Of a DNA stretch of 64,000 nt, positions 53,009 to 63,739 are shown piece by piece. The stretch comes from Oleiphilus sp. (GTDB lineage Bacteria; Pseudomonadota; Gammaproteobacteria; Pseudomonadales; Oleiphilaceae): positions 1 through 64,000 of the forward strand of contig PZPK01000017.1 of the NCBI GenBank assembly GCA_006212045.1, in the 5' to 3' direction. The translations under genes were made by a program, and so were the position numbers. The notes beneath the pieces are model-generated. The model was given only the letters and a program-made list of their open reading frames with translations, was not told where the DNA came from and did not search any database. Numbering within the stretch: position 1 is the first letter of the stretch; each line of letters opens with the position of its first letter.

Positions 53009-53312
53009 TTACACTTCTGCAAGCAAGCGATTCTGTTCGGTATACAAAAGCCCTCGCAGGGCCGAAATGTATGTGTACATGGACCGTAAAAAGCCGGTGG
53101 ATGACTTGCCTGAAGTCTTGTTGAAGATGTTTGGCGAGCCCCAGCATGTGCTAGATCTGGTGCTGACGGAGAGTCGCAATCTGGCGCGTGCCGATGCCAA
53201 AAAAGTCTTGGAAAAAATTGAAGAGCAGGGCTTCTATCTGCAAATGCCGCCGGCCGAGCAGGAAAACGATGGCGAACAGGTCGTCGCTCCGAAAGACAGT
53301 CTGCATGGTTAG
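53001..53312 (+). CDS. ycgL: YcgL family protein (DUF709)
   Basis: 103 residues starting at TTG with GGAG 6 nt upstream, overlapping the end of rnd. Family marks are CSVYKSPRRAEMYVYMDRK, LPEVLLKMFGEPQHVLDL, and a LARADAKKVLEKIEEQGFYLQMPP C-terminal segment. E. coli YcgL is a small alpha/beta protein of unknown role. The order rnd–ycgL–ycgN is well conserved in Pseudomonas relatives. Confidence 0.93.
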   Translation: MTDYTSASKRFCSVYKSPRRAEMYVYMDRKKPVDDLPEVLLKMFGEPQHVLDLVLTESRNLARADAKKVLEKIEEQGFYLQMPPAEQENDGEQVVAPKDSLHG

Positions 53313-53321
53313 GGTCAGGCT

Positions 53322-53759
53322 GTGAGTGAAGCGTTCTGGGAAAGCATTCCCTTGCAGAAAATGACGCCTGCGCAATGGGAGTCGCTTTGTGATGGTTGTG
53401 GTAAGTGCTGTCTGCACAAACTGGAAGACGAGGAAACCGGCGAGCTGCACTTTACCACGGTTGCCTGCCGTCAGCTGGATCTGGACTCCTGCCGCTGCAA
53501 GGTCTATCAGGAGCGCTTGCTTCATGTTCCGGAATGTATTGATTTGACGCCTCAAAAACTCGAAGTATTGCCGTTTATGCCGGCTACTTGCGCCTACCGA
53601 CTGGTATACGAAGGCAAGCGGCTCCCGGACTGGCATCCGCTGGTCTGTGGAGAGGCTGACAGAATTCATGAGGCACATGCATCGGTTCGGGATAAAGTGA
53701 TCAGCGAGGATCAGGTTGAAGCAGAGGATCTTGCGCTTTACATTATTGATTATCTGTAA
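53322..53759 (+). CDS. ycgN: YcgN family cysteine-cluster protein (UPF0260)
   Basis: 145 residues from GTG, 9 nt after ycgL. The N-terminal FWESIPLQKMTPAQWESLCD leads into the Cys cluster CDGCGKCCLHKLED, with further Cys in VACRQLDLDSCRCKVYQERL, PECIDL and ATCAYRL and in PLVCGE. These are thought to bind metal (Fe–S or Zn). Function unknown; it is genomically linked to ycgL and rnd. Confidence 0.94.
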   Translation: MSEAFWESIPLQKMTPAQWESLCDGCGKCCLHKLEDEETGELHFTTVACRQLDLDSCRCKVYQERLLHVPECIDLTPQKLEVLPFMPATCAYRLVYEGKRLPDWHPLVCGEADRIHEAHASVRDKVISEDQVEAEDLALYIIDYL

Positions 53760-53808
53760 AGACTTACCGGATTCAGACCGGTAAGCGCAGATAAGGTTGG
53801 AGGTTATT

Positions 53809-54144
53809 GTGAATGGTTATGTAATTGCCTGGTTGGTGTATTTGCTGGCCGCGACGGGGCTGGTGATTGTCTTTTGGCGTATGACGGGCAATATCACCTG
53901 GCGGCGCACACGCCGCTCCATGCGTGCCATTGTTGCGGCTGTGTTATTTACCCCGATCAACATCGGTACTGACGGTTTGTGGCTGGCTCCGGCCTACCTC
54001 GTCGGTTTGTACGACTGGATTCAGGGCTTTCATGATAAAGCGCTGGAGGCTGCCAGTTTTATGGCCTACACCTTTGCCATGTTTATTTTCGTTATTCTTC
54101 TTGAATCGGTATTGCGTCGTCTGCTTGGTATGGAGAGAGCCTGA
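53809..54144 (+). CDS. Small conserved membrane protein
   Basis: About 111 residues from GTG (GGAGG 5 nt upstream). Three hydrophobic segments (about residues 5–25, 42–64, 82–102) with an Arg-rich WRRTRRSMR loop between the first two. No known domain recognised. Follows ycgN by 49 bp and is joined to the DUF1653 gene: its TGA is directly followed by the next ATG. Confidence 0.72.
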   Translation: MNGYVIAWLVYLLAATGLVIVFWRMTGNITWRRTRRSMRAIVAAVLFTPINIGTDGLWLAPAYLVGLYDWIQGFHDKALEAASFMAYTFAMFIFVILLESVLRRLLGMERA

Positions 54145-54354
54145 ATGGTCACACCAGGAACGTACCGCCATTACAAAGGTAGCAATTATCAGGTGGTGGG
54201 GGTCGCGCGACATAGCGAGACCGAAGAGCAGCTCGTTGTATATCGCCCGCTCTATGGTGAACGGGGTCTGTGGGTCAGGCCGCTGGCCATGTTTGAAGAG
54301 TCTGTGCTGGTTGGTGGTGAGCGGGTACCGCGTTTTTGTCGGACCGGCGATTAA
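54145..54354 (+). CDS. DUF1653 family small protein
   Basis: 69 residues. The pattern PGTYRHYKGSNYQVVGVARHSE, then VVYRPLYGERGLWVRPLAMF, is the DUF1653 signature: a compact beta-barrel of unknown function found near metabolic or tRNA genes. It begins at the base after the upstream stop codon, so translational coupling with the small membrane protein is likely. No ribosome-binding site other than the upstream gene's end. Confidence 0.9.
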   Translation: MVTPGTYRHYKGSNYQVVGVARHSETEEQLVVYRPLYGERGLWVRPLAMFEESVLVGGERVPRFCRTGD

Positions 54355-54575
54355 CCCGCATTGGCCTTGCCCAAAAAATCATAAAAAACAACAAGTAATT
54401 GAACATTTCTAATAGCCTGCATTCAAAATAGCGTTGTTGTTATTGTAAAACCTGCTATAAGTTTAATATTGGCAGTAAAAGAGTCTGTCGTGGCTGGCAT
54501 CGCCAGCACCGCTTTTGCGGGTGCCTGAATGGCAGCTGCTGGGCTGATGTAAGTAGACTGCAAGCAGGTTAATCT

Positions 54576-57002
<2,427 letters not shown>

Positions 57003-57224
57003 TCAAAGAGCAAGGCAAAAGTTCTGGAATCAGGACTTTTGCCGGGTATGCAAAAGCAGCATTTGAAACGAGACACTGTTGGCAAATAAATGCTTGCATG
57101 CCCCAAATGCACTCCCTATAATACGCCCCACTTCGATTGCCATGGTGGGTGAGAGGAAGCTTGATGATTGATTTCATTAAGTTTTTTGAAGGGTAAACGT
57201 GCGATATTCTTGTACGTTACCAAT

Positions 57225-57293
57225 GACAGGGATGCCATCTGTGAGAGCAGTATAAATATCGTATACCTCCTAAAGCGGGAATAGCTCAGTTGG
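57225..57293 (+). repeat. Duplicated unit, copy 1: tRNA-Gly upstream region plus 5' part
   Basis: Sixty-nine bases from GACAGGGATG through the 19-nt 5' end of tRNA-Gly are repeated at 57397–57465 with only two differences (172-bp offset). The copied part includes TATAAAT/CATAAAT and GTATACCTCCTAAA just before the tRNA. It shows that promoter and gene start were duplicated together. Confidence 0.92.
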
Positions 57294-57390
57294 GCGAAGC
57301 AAACGTTAGCAAAACAGCGTTTTGCGTGCAGCGGAGCGACAGCAATCTGTGATTGCTGGCCGGAAGAGCGCAAGGTAAAGAGCGTGCTCT
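57275..57390 (+). pseudogene. Degenerate tRNA-Gly copy A, interrupted in the D loop
   Basis: The first 19 nt match the intact tRNA-Gly (acceptor 5' strand and D stem), then diverge at the D loop into about 95 nt of hairpin-rich sequence. Perfect stems with 2–3-nt loops are GCAAAACagcGTTTTGC (57309–57325), CAGCAATCtgtGATTGCTG (57340–57358) and AGAGCgtGCTCT (57379–57390). No anticodon arm or 3' end follows. It cannot make a normal tRNA. Confidence 0.85.
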
Positions 57391-57396
57391 ACCGAA

Positions 57397-57465
57397 GACA
57401 GGGATGCCATCTGTGAGAACAGCATAAATATCGTATACCTCCTAAAGCGGGAATAGCTCAGTTGG
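57397..57465 (+). repeat. Duplicated unit, copy 2: promoter region and 5' part of intact tRNA-Gly
   Basis: The second copy of the 69-bp unit leads directly into the intact tRNA gene. It therefore probably contains the working promoter; a -10-like CATAAAT is visible, but no strong -35. Confidence 0.88.
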
Positions 57466-57522
57466 TAGAGCACAACCTTGCCAAGGTTGGGGTCGCGAGT
57501 TCGAATCTCGTTTCCCGCTCCA
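57447..57522 (+). tRNA. tRNA-Gly (anticodon GCC)
   Basis: 76 nt with encoded CCA. The acceptor stem GCGGGAA pairs with TTCCCGC; the D arm is TAGCTCAGTTGGTAGAGC; the anticodon stem CAACC/GGTTG encloses TTGCCAA with anticodon GCC at 57480–57482; the T arm has GTTCGAATC. All stems are complete, so this is the functional copy at the locus. Confidence 0.98.
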
Positions 57523-57575
57523 AATTTTCTCCTTGCCGTAACGCATTCTCTGTACGATACAAGCCAGAGCCGGGC

Positions 57576-57697
57576 ACAAGCTTGCCAAGGTTGGGGTCGC
57601 GCGTTCGAGCCGAGCGTTTCACGCGAGACATGGTCGGCGGAACGACGACCACCCGAAGGGTGAGGGCAAAGCCCGAATCATTTTGTTTCCCGCTCCA
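57576..57697 (+). pseudogene. Degenerate tRNA-Gly copy C, interrupted in the T arm
   Basis: From the anticodon arm on (CACAAGCTTGCCAAGGTTGG at 57576 onward) the sequence follows the intact tRNA to GTTCGA (57608), then 65 nt are inserted before CGAATC…TTTCCCGCTCCA. The insert is again a string of small perfect hairpins: GCGTttcACGC (57614–57624), GGTCG/CGACC (57632–57650), CACCCgaaGGGTG (57650–57662) and GGGCaaaGCCC (57664–57674). The 5' half of the tRNA is missing. Confidence 0.83.
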
Positions 57698-57816
57698 AAA
57701 ACGCCTTCTTGATGTCGTATTTTCTTCCTATTTCTGTATTCTCACTGACTGAGCCATTGAGATAGCGCTTCGCCAGGCAAATAAGCCTTCCCGGCGTTAC
57801 AGATTGGAGAGGAAAT

Positions 57817-58320
57817 ATGAAAACCCAGGTGAAGCTATTGTCGCGCTATATGCCGTCTGCAAAGGCGGGCAGGGTAGAATGGATTGGCTTGCGTACGGCA
57901 CGAAAAGCCGAAATGGCGGTTGTTGAAAGGACAGAGGCAATCAAGAATCGTGGCTTGAGCGGAGACCACCGGGCAGCCCGCGATAATGATTCTGCCAGGC
58001 AGGTTACCCTGATTAATCTGGAAGATATCAAAGCACTTCAGCATATTCTCGATAGTGATGTTATTGATCCATCTGTGTTGAGACGGAATATCGTCGTGTC
58101 TGGCATTAACCTGCATGCCATGCGCTACCAGCTATTAAGGATTGGTGGTGCCGTCCTGGAAATTGGTGCGCACTGTCATCCCTGCCAGCGCATGGAAAAG
58201 GCCCTCGGTGCGGGTGGGTTTGTCAGCATGTACGGCCGAGGTGGATACTGCGCTCGCGTAATACAAGCGGGACCTGTTGCACTTGGTGATGAGGTCTTGT
58301 GTCTGCCAAACCCTGATTAG
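57817..58320 (+). CDS. MOSC domain protein (YiiM-like)
   Basis: 167 residues, a single MOSC domain that binds a sulphur-bearing molybdenum cofactor or related ligand. The signature Cys is in GAHCHPCQRME, preceded by SVLRRNIVVSGINLHAM and the early GRVEWIGLRTARKAE strand; GLSGDHRAAR is the other conserved loop. GAGAGGAA is the ribosome-binding site. It is separated from the tRNA locus by about 120 bp and precedes a hypothetical protein and a GMC oxidoreductase; an operon link is possible. Confidence 0.92.
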   Translation: MKTQVKLLSRYMPSAKAGRVEWIGLRTARKAEMAVVERTEAIKNRGLSGDHRAARDNDSARQVTLINLEDIKALQHILDSDVIDPSVLRRNIVVSGINLHAMRYQLLRIGGAVLEIGAHCHPCQRMEKALGAGGFVSMYGRGGYCARVIQAGPVALGDEVLCLPNPD

Positions 58321-58448
58321 AGTACTTTATTGGTCCAGTTTATGTGTGCCCTCGCCCAAGCATCAAATCAAACCAAGCGCTTGCTTGGTATCTTGGCTGT
58401 CGTATACACTGCCAGTGGTTGTGCTTGCTATCCACTCAGAGGCTTTCC

Positions 58449-58916
58449 ATGTCATCCTGGCCAGACGCAGATTTCTACACGCAGTCTATTTCGTTTTACC
58501 TGAACAGATTCAGAGCGCTTACTGTGCCTGAACCATCGCTTCTCGAGGGGCGTTTCAAGGCGCAATTTATCGGCTCTTCGTGGCTGGTCTGGTTGGCGCC
58601 GCGTTTGCTGCCGATTGGTGGGCTTGCGGGATGGTATGGCAAATCCTTTGCTGCACCTGATACTGCGATCAATGTCTTACGCTCCGGCGATCAGCTTGTT
58701 GAATCTGTTCCTATGAATCGGACCGTTTGCCGTTCCAGGTTTGATGATCAGAATGCTTTTGTGCTGACTTACGGCAAGGCTGCGCCCTTGCTTCTGAGAG
58801 GTTTGAGAGATGAGTTTCGTGCATTGGACGCCGATACCCTGCTGGGTCTTACAATTGTCGATGTGCCCGTTCTGAGGTTGCTACCCCTGCCTTTTCTGCT
58901 GCTACGGGACCGCTGA
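58449..58916 (+). CDS. Hypothetical protein coupled to the GMC oxidoreductase gene
   Basis: 155 residues from ATG 58449 (AGAGG upstream); longer in-frame starts lack ribosome-binding sites. No signal peptide or known domain; features are LLEGRFKAQFIGSSWLVWLAPRLLPIGGLAGWYGKSF in the middle and a hydrophobic VPVLRLLPLPFLLL end. The stop overlaps the start of the oxidoreductase gene (TGATG), which implies translational coupling and a shared role. Confidence 0.72.
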   Translation: MSSWPDADFYTQSISFYLNRFRALTVPEPSLLEGRFKAQFIGSSWLVWLAPRLLPIGGLAGWYGKSFAAPDTAINVLRSGDQLVESVPMNRTVCRSRFDDQNAFVLTYGKAAPLLLRGLRDEFRALDADTLLGLTIVDVPVLRLLPLPFLLLRDR

Positions 58917-60504
58917 TGGACGCCGATTATCTGGTCATCGGAAGTGGCTTTGGCGGCAGTGTATCGGCCCTGCGTCTGGCCGAAAAAGGCTATCGCGTCA
59001 AAGTCCTGGAGCAGGGACGACGTATTTCGCCCGAACAGATGCGTGCAGCCGCCACCGATGTTCGCCAATTAACCTGGTTACCCAGGCTCGGGCTAAAAGG
59101 GTTCTTCAGTCAGCGCTTTTTCCGGCATCTCGGGCTGATACGGGGCATTGGTGTCGGCGGTGGTAGTCTGGTTTATGCAGCAGTGCTGCTGAAACCGAAG
59201 AAAGCCTTCTATGAGAGTAAGATTTGGCGGCATCTTGCCGATTGGGAAAGTTCGCTGGCGCCGCGTTATCACACTGCCATGAAAATGCTGGGGGTAGACG
59301 TGAATCCTTATCAGGGAGAGATGGACTGGCAGCTCAGAACAACGGCTGAAAACCTTGGCTTTGGGGATTCCTGGCGCCCGGTCCCGCAGGGGATTTTTTT
59401 CGGAGAGGCAGGGAAAACAGCAGATGACCCCTATTTTCAGGGGAAAGGTCCGGAGCGCAAGGGCTGCACGTTCTGCGGGCACTGTATCAGTGGCTGTGAC
59501 ATTGGAGCCAAAAACTCCCTCGACAAGAATTATCTCTATCTGGCAGAACAGCTGGGCGCAGAGATCCATGCACAGCAGTGTGTGGACGCTATTGTGCCTT
59601 TGGCAGGTGGCGGGTATCGCGTCAATTGCAGTGATATGGCCAGCGGAGGGAAAACAAGCTACACAAGCCGTCAGCTGGTGATCGCCGGTGGCGTTGTTGG
59701 TACGCTGGAACTATTGTTCAAGTGCCGTGATCACTATGGACCCTGCCCGGTATTTCTCGCTGCTTGGGCGATGTCGTGCGCACCAACAGCGAAGCGCTGG
59801 TGGCGTCTCTGACGCAGGATGAGGATACGGATCTGTCCAAAGGCACAACGATCTCCTCTGACTTTTACTTTGGCGAAGACACGCACATCACCCAAAATCG
59901 TATACCGCCAAGTCAGGCCTTTATGCGCTTTTACATGGGGCCTTTGGTGGATGATCCACGGCCTCTGAGGAGAGCAGTGAGAGTGCTTGGCAGATTTATC
60001 CGGCACCTGCTAGCGTCGAGCGTTGCCTGGCGCGCAAAAGACTGGGGTAAACGTGCCACCGTGCTAACGGTCATGCAGGTCGTGGATAATGCCCTGAAGA
60101 TGCGCTGGCGAAGATTGTGGTGGGCGCCATGGCGCAAAGGCCTGGTGTCCCAGGTATCAAAATCGGAGCGCAGTCCGACTTATCTGGCGAAAGCCAATCA
60201 GGCCGCGCGTGAATTGGCGAAGGTCAGTCATGGAACGCCGCTCAATATACTGGGTGAAAGTGTCGCCAACCTGTCGTTGACGGCGCATATTCTTGGCGGA
60301 TGCATTATCGGAAAAGATGCACAAAGCGGCGTCGTAGACTCGCGACATCGACTATTTGGCTACCCCGATATCCTTGTCGTGGACGCCTCGGTGATCCCTG
60401 CCAATGTAGGTGTGAATCCCAGTCTGACCATTACGGCAATGGCTGAACGATGTATGAGTTTGGTGCCGGAAAAATCAGACACATCCAGTACCACCATCAT
60501 TTGA
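58916..60504 (+). pseudogene. GMC oxidoreductase (cholesterol-oxidase-like), frameshifted
   Basis: The first reading frame (to 59812) gives FAD-binding VIGSGFGGSVSALRLAEKG, the GVGGGSLVYA loop and a Cys-rich CTFCGHCISGCDIGAKNSLD motif characteristic of this GMC subgroup. The second frame (from about 59740) supplies GDVVRTNSEAL, LGGCIIGKD and the C-terminal FAD closure VDASVIPANVGVNPSLTITAMAER. Together they make one enzyme of about 529 residues, and the natural junction needs one extra base at about 59739 after TATGG. Either a single-base deletion has inactivated the gene or the sequence has an error. The 5' end is coupled to the 155-residue protein; a second MOSC gene follows by 74 bp. Confidence 0.88.
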
Positions 60505-60578
60505 TAAAGATTCTTGAGAACTGCCTGGGACTGCGGCAAGCTTAACGGCTATTTTAACTATCAGGCAGGAAAGGGTGG

Positions 60579-61379
60579 ATGCAAGATAAATTCAGACTCG
60601 CGGAGCTACATGTGTATCCGGTCAAGTCAATGATGGGGGCTGCGACTGAGTGTCTTCAACTGGACGATTTCGGGCCGCAGTGGGATCGGCGTTTTATGCT
60701 TGTGGACCGCCAGGGCAGATTTGTCACCCAGCGCAAATATCCGATGATGCGTCAGCTCAATGCCAACTATGATGGCAAGCAACTTCAGATCACCGGGCCA
60801 GGCCAGTTGACGTTGGTGTATAGCGATTTTAATGGCACGAAGGATGTCACAGTCTGGGATGATGCGGTCTCTGCTGAAATAAATGAGCATCCGGACAATG
60901 ACCGTCAGCTCAGCCATTTACTGCAAGAAGAGGTGCAGTTGGTGCATATGCCGGCGAAAACATTTCGTCAGGTTGATCGGGACTTTTTTTCGGAGCCAAA
61001 GCGCGTCAGCTTCGCCGATGGCTTTCCTTTTCTACTCACCAATACGGCCTCTTTGTCGGATTTGAATGCGCGGCTGACAGAATCTGTCGGGATGCCGAGA
61101 TTCCGACCCAATATCGTGGTGTCAGGAAACAGGGCTTTTCAGGAAGACGAATGGAGGCGCATACGTATCGGGCCGGTAGAATTCGTGCTGGTCAAGCCAT
61201 GTAGCCGCTGCGTGATGACCACCATCGATGAAACCGGCAAAAAAGGCAGGGAGCCGCTTAGAACACTTTCGACCTATCGTAAAAACGACTTTGGTATTTG
61301 CTTTGGGCAGAATATGGTGGCGCTGAATGAGGGAGTCATTGGTATTGATGATACGCTGGAAGTGTTGGAGAGGCATTGA
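60579..61379 (+). CDS. MOSC domain protein with beta-barrel N-terminus (YcbX-like)
   Basis: 266 residues. The MOSC N-terminal beta-barrel domain starts LAELHVYPVKSMMGAATECL and continues DRRFMLVDRQGRFVTQRKYP; the MOSC domain carries FRPNIVVSGNRAFQEDEW and the signature Cys in VLVKPCSRCVMTTIDETG. It lacks the C-terminal ferredoxin of longer YcbX proteins. These proteins bind molybdenum cofactor and act in reduction of N-hydroxylated bases in E. coli. AAAGGGTGG precedes the ATG. Confidence 0.93.
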   Translation: MQDKFRLAELHVYPVKSMMGAATECLQLDDFGPQWDRRFMLVDRQGRFVTQRKYPMMRQLNANYDGKQLQITGPGQLTLVYSDFNGTKDVTVWDDAVSAEINEHPDNDRQLSHLLQEEVQLVHMPAKTFRQVDRDFFSEPKRVSFADGFPFLLTNTASLSDLNARLTESVGMPRFRPNIVVSGNRAFQEDEWRRIRIGPVEFVLVKPCSRCVMTTIDETGKKGREPLRTLSTYRKNDFGICFGQNMVALNEGVIGIDDTLEVLERH

Positions 61380-61792
61380 GTCTTTTGGGTTTGATGCTTT
61401 GGGAGACGCCTAAAGCTTGGCTCAGATCGGCTATATCACTTTGAAGGCAGTTATGGGTGCAAAATTCGACTATAACGCTAGATTGAAAAATCCGGCGCAG
61501 CGCTGCTTTTCAGGTTAAATCTTTTGGTTCAACTCCATCGAGGCCTAAGCTTGCTCTTGCATTACAGATGCGACTCGCAACCAGAAGATTGATGCCGGGA
61601 GCCCGGCACCTCGCACCGTATATCTAAAAAATCAAAAAATACTTAGGGCAGTCATGACCGGGTATTGCATAATGCGGCTCGATTAAACTAACCCGCAAGT
61701 GTCCTTTATTTCGGTGCTTCGTTCCCATTCTTCGTGGGATTTGCGGAAGCGCAGGATTCAAAGAGGACTTGCCAGCATTTGTTGATGTTTAA
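61380..61792. other. Intergenic region between MOSC gene and uup
   Basis: About 410 bp without a gene. A GCAGCGCTGC palindrome lies near 61500, and TTGCATAATG near 61666 offers a -10-like CATAAT ahead of uup, without a good -35. No terminator, riboswitch or repeat could be assigned with confidence. Confidence 0.4.
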
Positions 61793-63739
61793 ATGAGTTT
61801 AGTAAGACTGGATAAAGTTTCATTGGCTTATGGCCACCGACCGCTGTTGGAAAATGTGGATTTCTCAATTGAGCCCGGGGAAAAGATCTGCCTGTTGGGC
61901 CGCAACGGTGAGGGTAAATCAACGCTGATCAGCCTGCTGACCAAAGAGGCGCTGCCTGACTCGGGTGAACTGGTGTTTGATCGTGCCAGTAAAATCGGGT
62001 TTCTACCGCAGAATCTGCCAGCGGCTGATGCGCGTTCAGCCTTTGAAGTGGTGGCGGAAGGTTTGGGAGATCTGGGCGTTTGGTTGCGCGAGTACCATGC
62101 ATTGGTTTCCATGGACCCGGAGAAACAAACCGAAGCGGTACTTGAGCAGATGCATGTATTGCAGGATCGGATCGAGCAGAATGATGGCTGGACCTTCAAC
62201 AGTCGCATCACCCATATGCTGAAGCGTTTTGGTATCGATGAAGACGCCAAGATGAAATCGTTGTCGGGCGGGTGGCGACGAAGGGTCATGCTGGCCAGGG
62301 CGCTGGTCAATGAGCCGGATCTGTTGCTGCTGGATGAGCCCACCAACCATCTCGATATCAATACCATTCAATGGCTGGAATCGCGTTTATCCGAATTCAG
62401 CGGGGCCTTGCTGTTTATCAGTCACGACCGGGCCTTTGTCAAACGCCTGGCGTCCAGTATTGTCGAGCTGGACCGGGGGCGCCTGAGTTCCTTTCGGGGT
62501 AGTTACGAAGACTACCTGGAGGATAAAAAGAAGCAGCTTGAAGACGAGGCGAAACAGAATCAGCTTTTCGATAAGCGCCTGTCTGAAGAAGAAACCTGGA
62601 TTCGTCAGGGTATCAAGGCAAGGCGAACTCGCAACGAAGGCCGCGTTCGAGCACTCAAGGCGATGCGTGAAGAGCGCAAGGCACGTTTGGAGCGCCAGGG
62701 TACCACACGGCTTAAAATAGAATCATCCGCACCTTCCGGAAAACTGGTCGTGGAGGCGCAGGGTATCCGTCATGTATTTTCTGACGGTCGTCCCGTCATA
62801 GAAGATTTTTCAACCCGTATTTTGCGTGGTGACCGTATTGGTCTGATCGGAGCCAATGGTGCAGGTAAAACCACTTTGTTGCGTATTTTGCTGGGCCAGT
62901 TGGAACCGACAGAGGGCAGCATCAAGCTAGGCAGCAAGCTAGAAATTGCCTACTTCGATCAGTTACGGGCCGGTTTGGATCCGGAAAAGGCTGTTTTTGA
63001 CAATGTCGCGGACGGGCATGAGTTTGTGCAACTGGGGGGGCAGCAGAAGCATGTCATGTCCTATCTGAACGATTTTCTGTTTACCTCGGAGCGGGCCCGA
63101 ACGCCTGTGAAAGCACTTTCCGGCGGGGAGACCAACCGCTTGCTGTTAGCGCGATTGTTTGCCAAGCCTTCCAACCTGATCGTGATGGATGAACCGACCA
63201 ATGATTTGGATGTGGAAACCCTGGAGCTGCTGGAAGAAAAGCTCGGTGATTATGATGGCACGCTTTTGGTGACCAGTCACGACCGGGATTTTCTGGATCA
63301 GGTCGTGACCAGTACCATCGTTTTCGAAGGCCGGGGTCGCTTGCAGGAATACGTCGGAGGTTATGTTGACTGGGTTCGGCAGACCGGTGGCGTGTTGGCC
63401 GACGAGCAGAGTTTTCTGGTGCCGGTTGTGGAACAGGCCTCAGCCAAACCACCGGAAGCAATCACGGAAAGTAAATCCGCGCCAACAAAGACCGACAGCA
63501 ATCCCAGAAAAAAACTGAGTTACAAGCTTCAAAGGGAGTTGGATCAGCTGCCAAAATTGATAGAACAGCTTGAGGCAGAATTGGCCGCTATACATGAAGA
63601 AATGGCCGATCCGGCGTTTTTTAACCAGGCGAGAGATGTTGTAGACGGAAAAACGCAAAGCCTGGCTGATCTGGAAGAAAGACTCGCGTCTTCGATGGAC
63701 CGTTGGGTAGAGCTGGAAGAAATGGCGGGTGGCAACTAA
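61793..63739 (+). CDS. uup: ABC-F ATPase Uup
   Basis: 648 residues with two ABC ATPase domains and no membrane part. Domain 1: Walker A GRNGEGKSTL, signature KSLSGGWRRRVML, Walker B LLLLDEPTNHLD. Domain 2: GANGAGKTTL, KALSGGETNRLLL, LIVMDEPTNDLD. The ABC-F linker between them is present. The C-terminal region after about residue 560 is a basic and helical hairpin, as in Uup, which binds DNA or ribosomes. Uup affects precise excision of transposons and ribosome function. It is followed at once by the start codon of the next gene. Confidence 0.95.
   Translation: MSLVRLDKVSLAYGHRPLLENVDFSIEPGEKICLLGRNGEGKSTLISLLTKEALPDSGELVFDRASKIGFLPQNLPAADARSAFEVVAEGLGDLGVWLREYHALVSMDPEKQTEAVLEQMHVLQDRIEQNDGWTFNSRITHMLKRFGIDEDAKMKSLSGGWRRRVMLARALVNEPDLLLLDEPTNHLDINTIQWLESRLSEFSGALLFISHDRAFVKRLASSIVELDRGRLSSFRGSYEDYLEDKKKQLEDEAKQNQLFDKRLSEEETWIRQGIKARRTRNEGRVRALKAMREERKARLERQGTTRLKIESSAPSGKLVVEAQGIRHVFSDGRPVIEDFSTRILRGDRIGLIGANGAGKTTLLRILLGQLEPTEGSIKLGSKLEIAYFDQLRAGLDPEKAVFDNVADGHEFVQLGGQQKHVMSYLNDFLFTSERARTPVKALSGGETNRLLLARLFAKPSNLIVMDEPTNDLDVETLELLEEKLGDYDGTLLVTSHDRDFLDQVVTSTIVFEGRGRLQEYVGGYVDWVRQTGGVLADEQSFLVPVVEQASAKPPEAITESKSAPTKTDSNPRKKLSYKLQRELDQLPKLIEQLEAELAAIHEEMADPAFFNQARDVVDGKTQSLADLEERLASSMDRWVELEEMAGGN

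Noticed and set aside
57275-57697. Group I intron or known mobile element in tRNA
   Set aside because: The insertions sit in the D loop and T arm rather than the anticodon loop, and no intron core or transposase is present.
57462-57752. 96-residue plus-strand frame over the tRNA
   Set aside because: It starts within tRNA-Gly and crosses the degenerate copy; not a protein gene.
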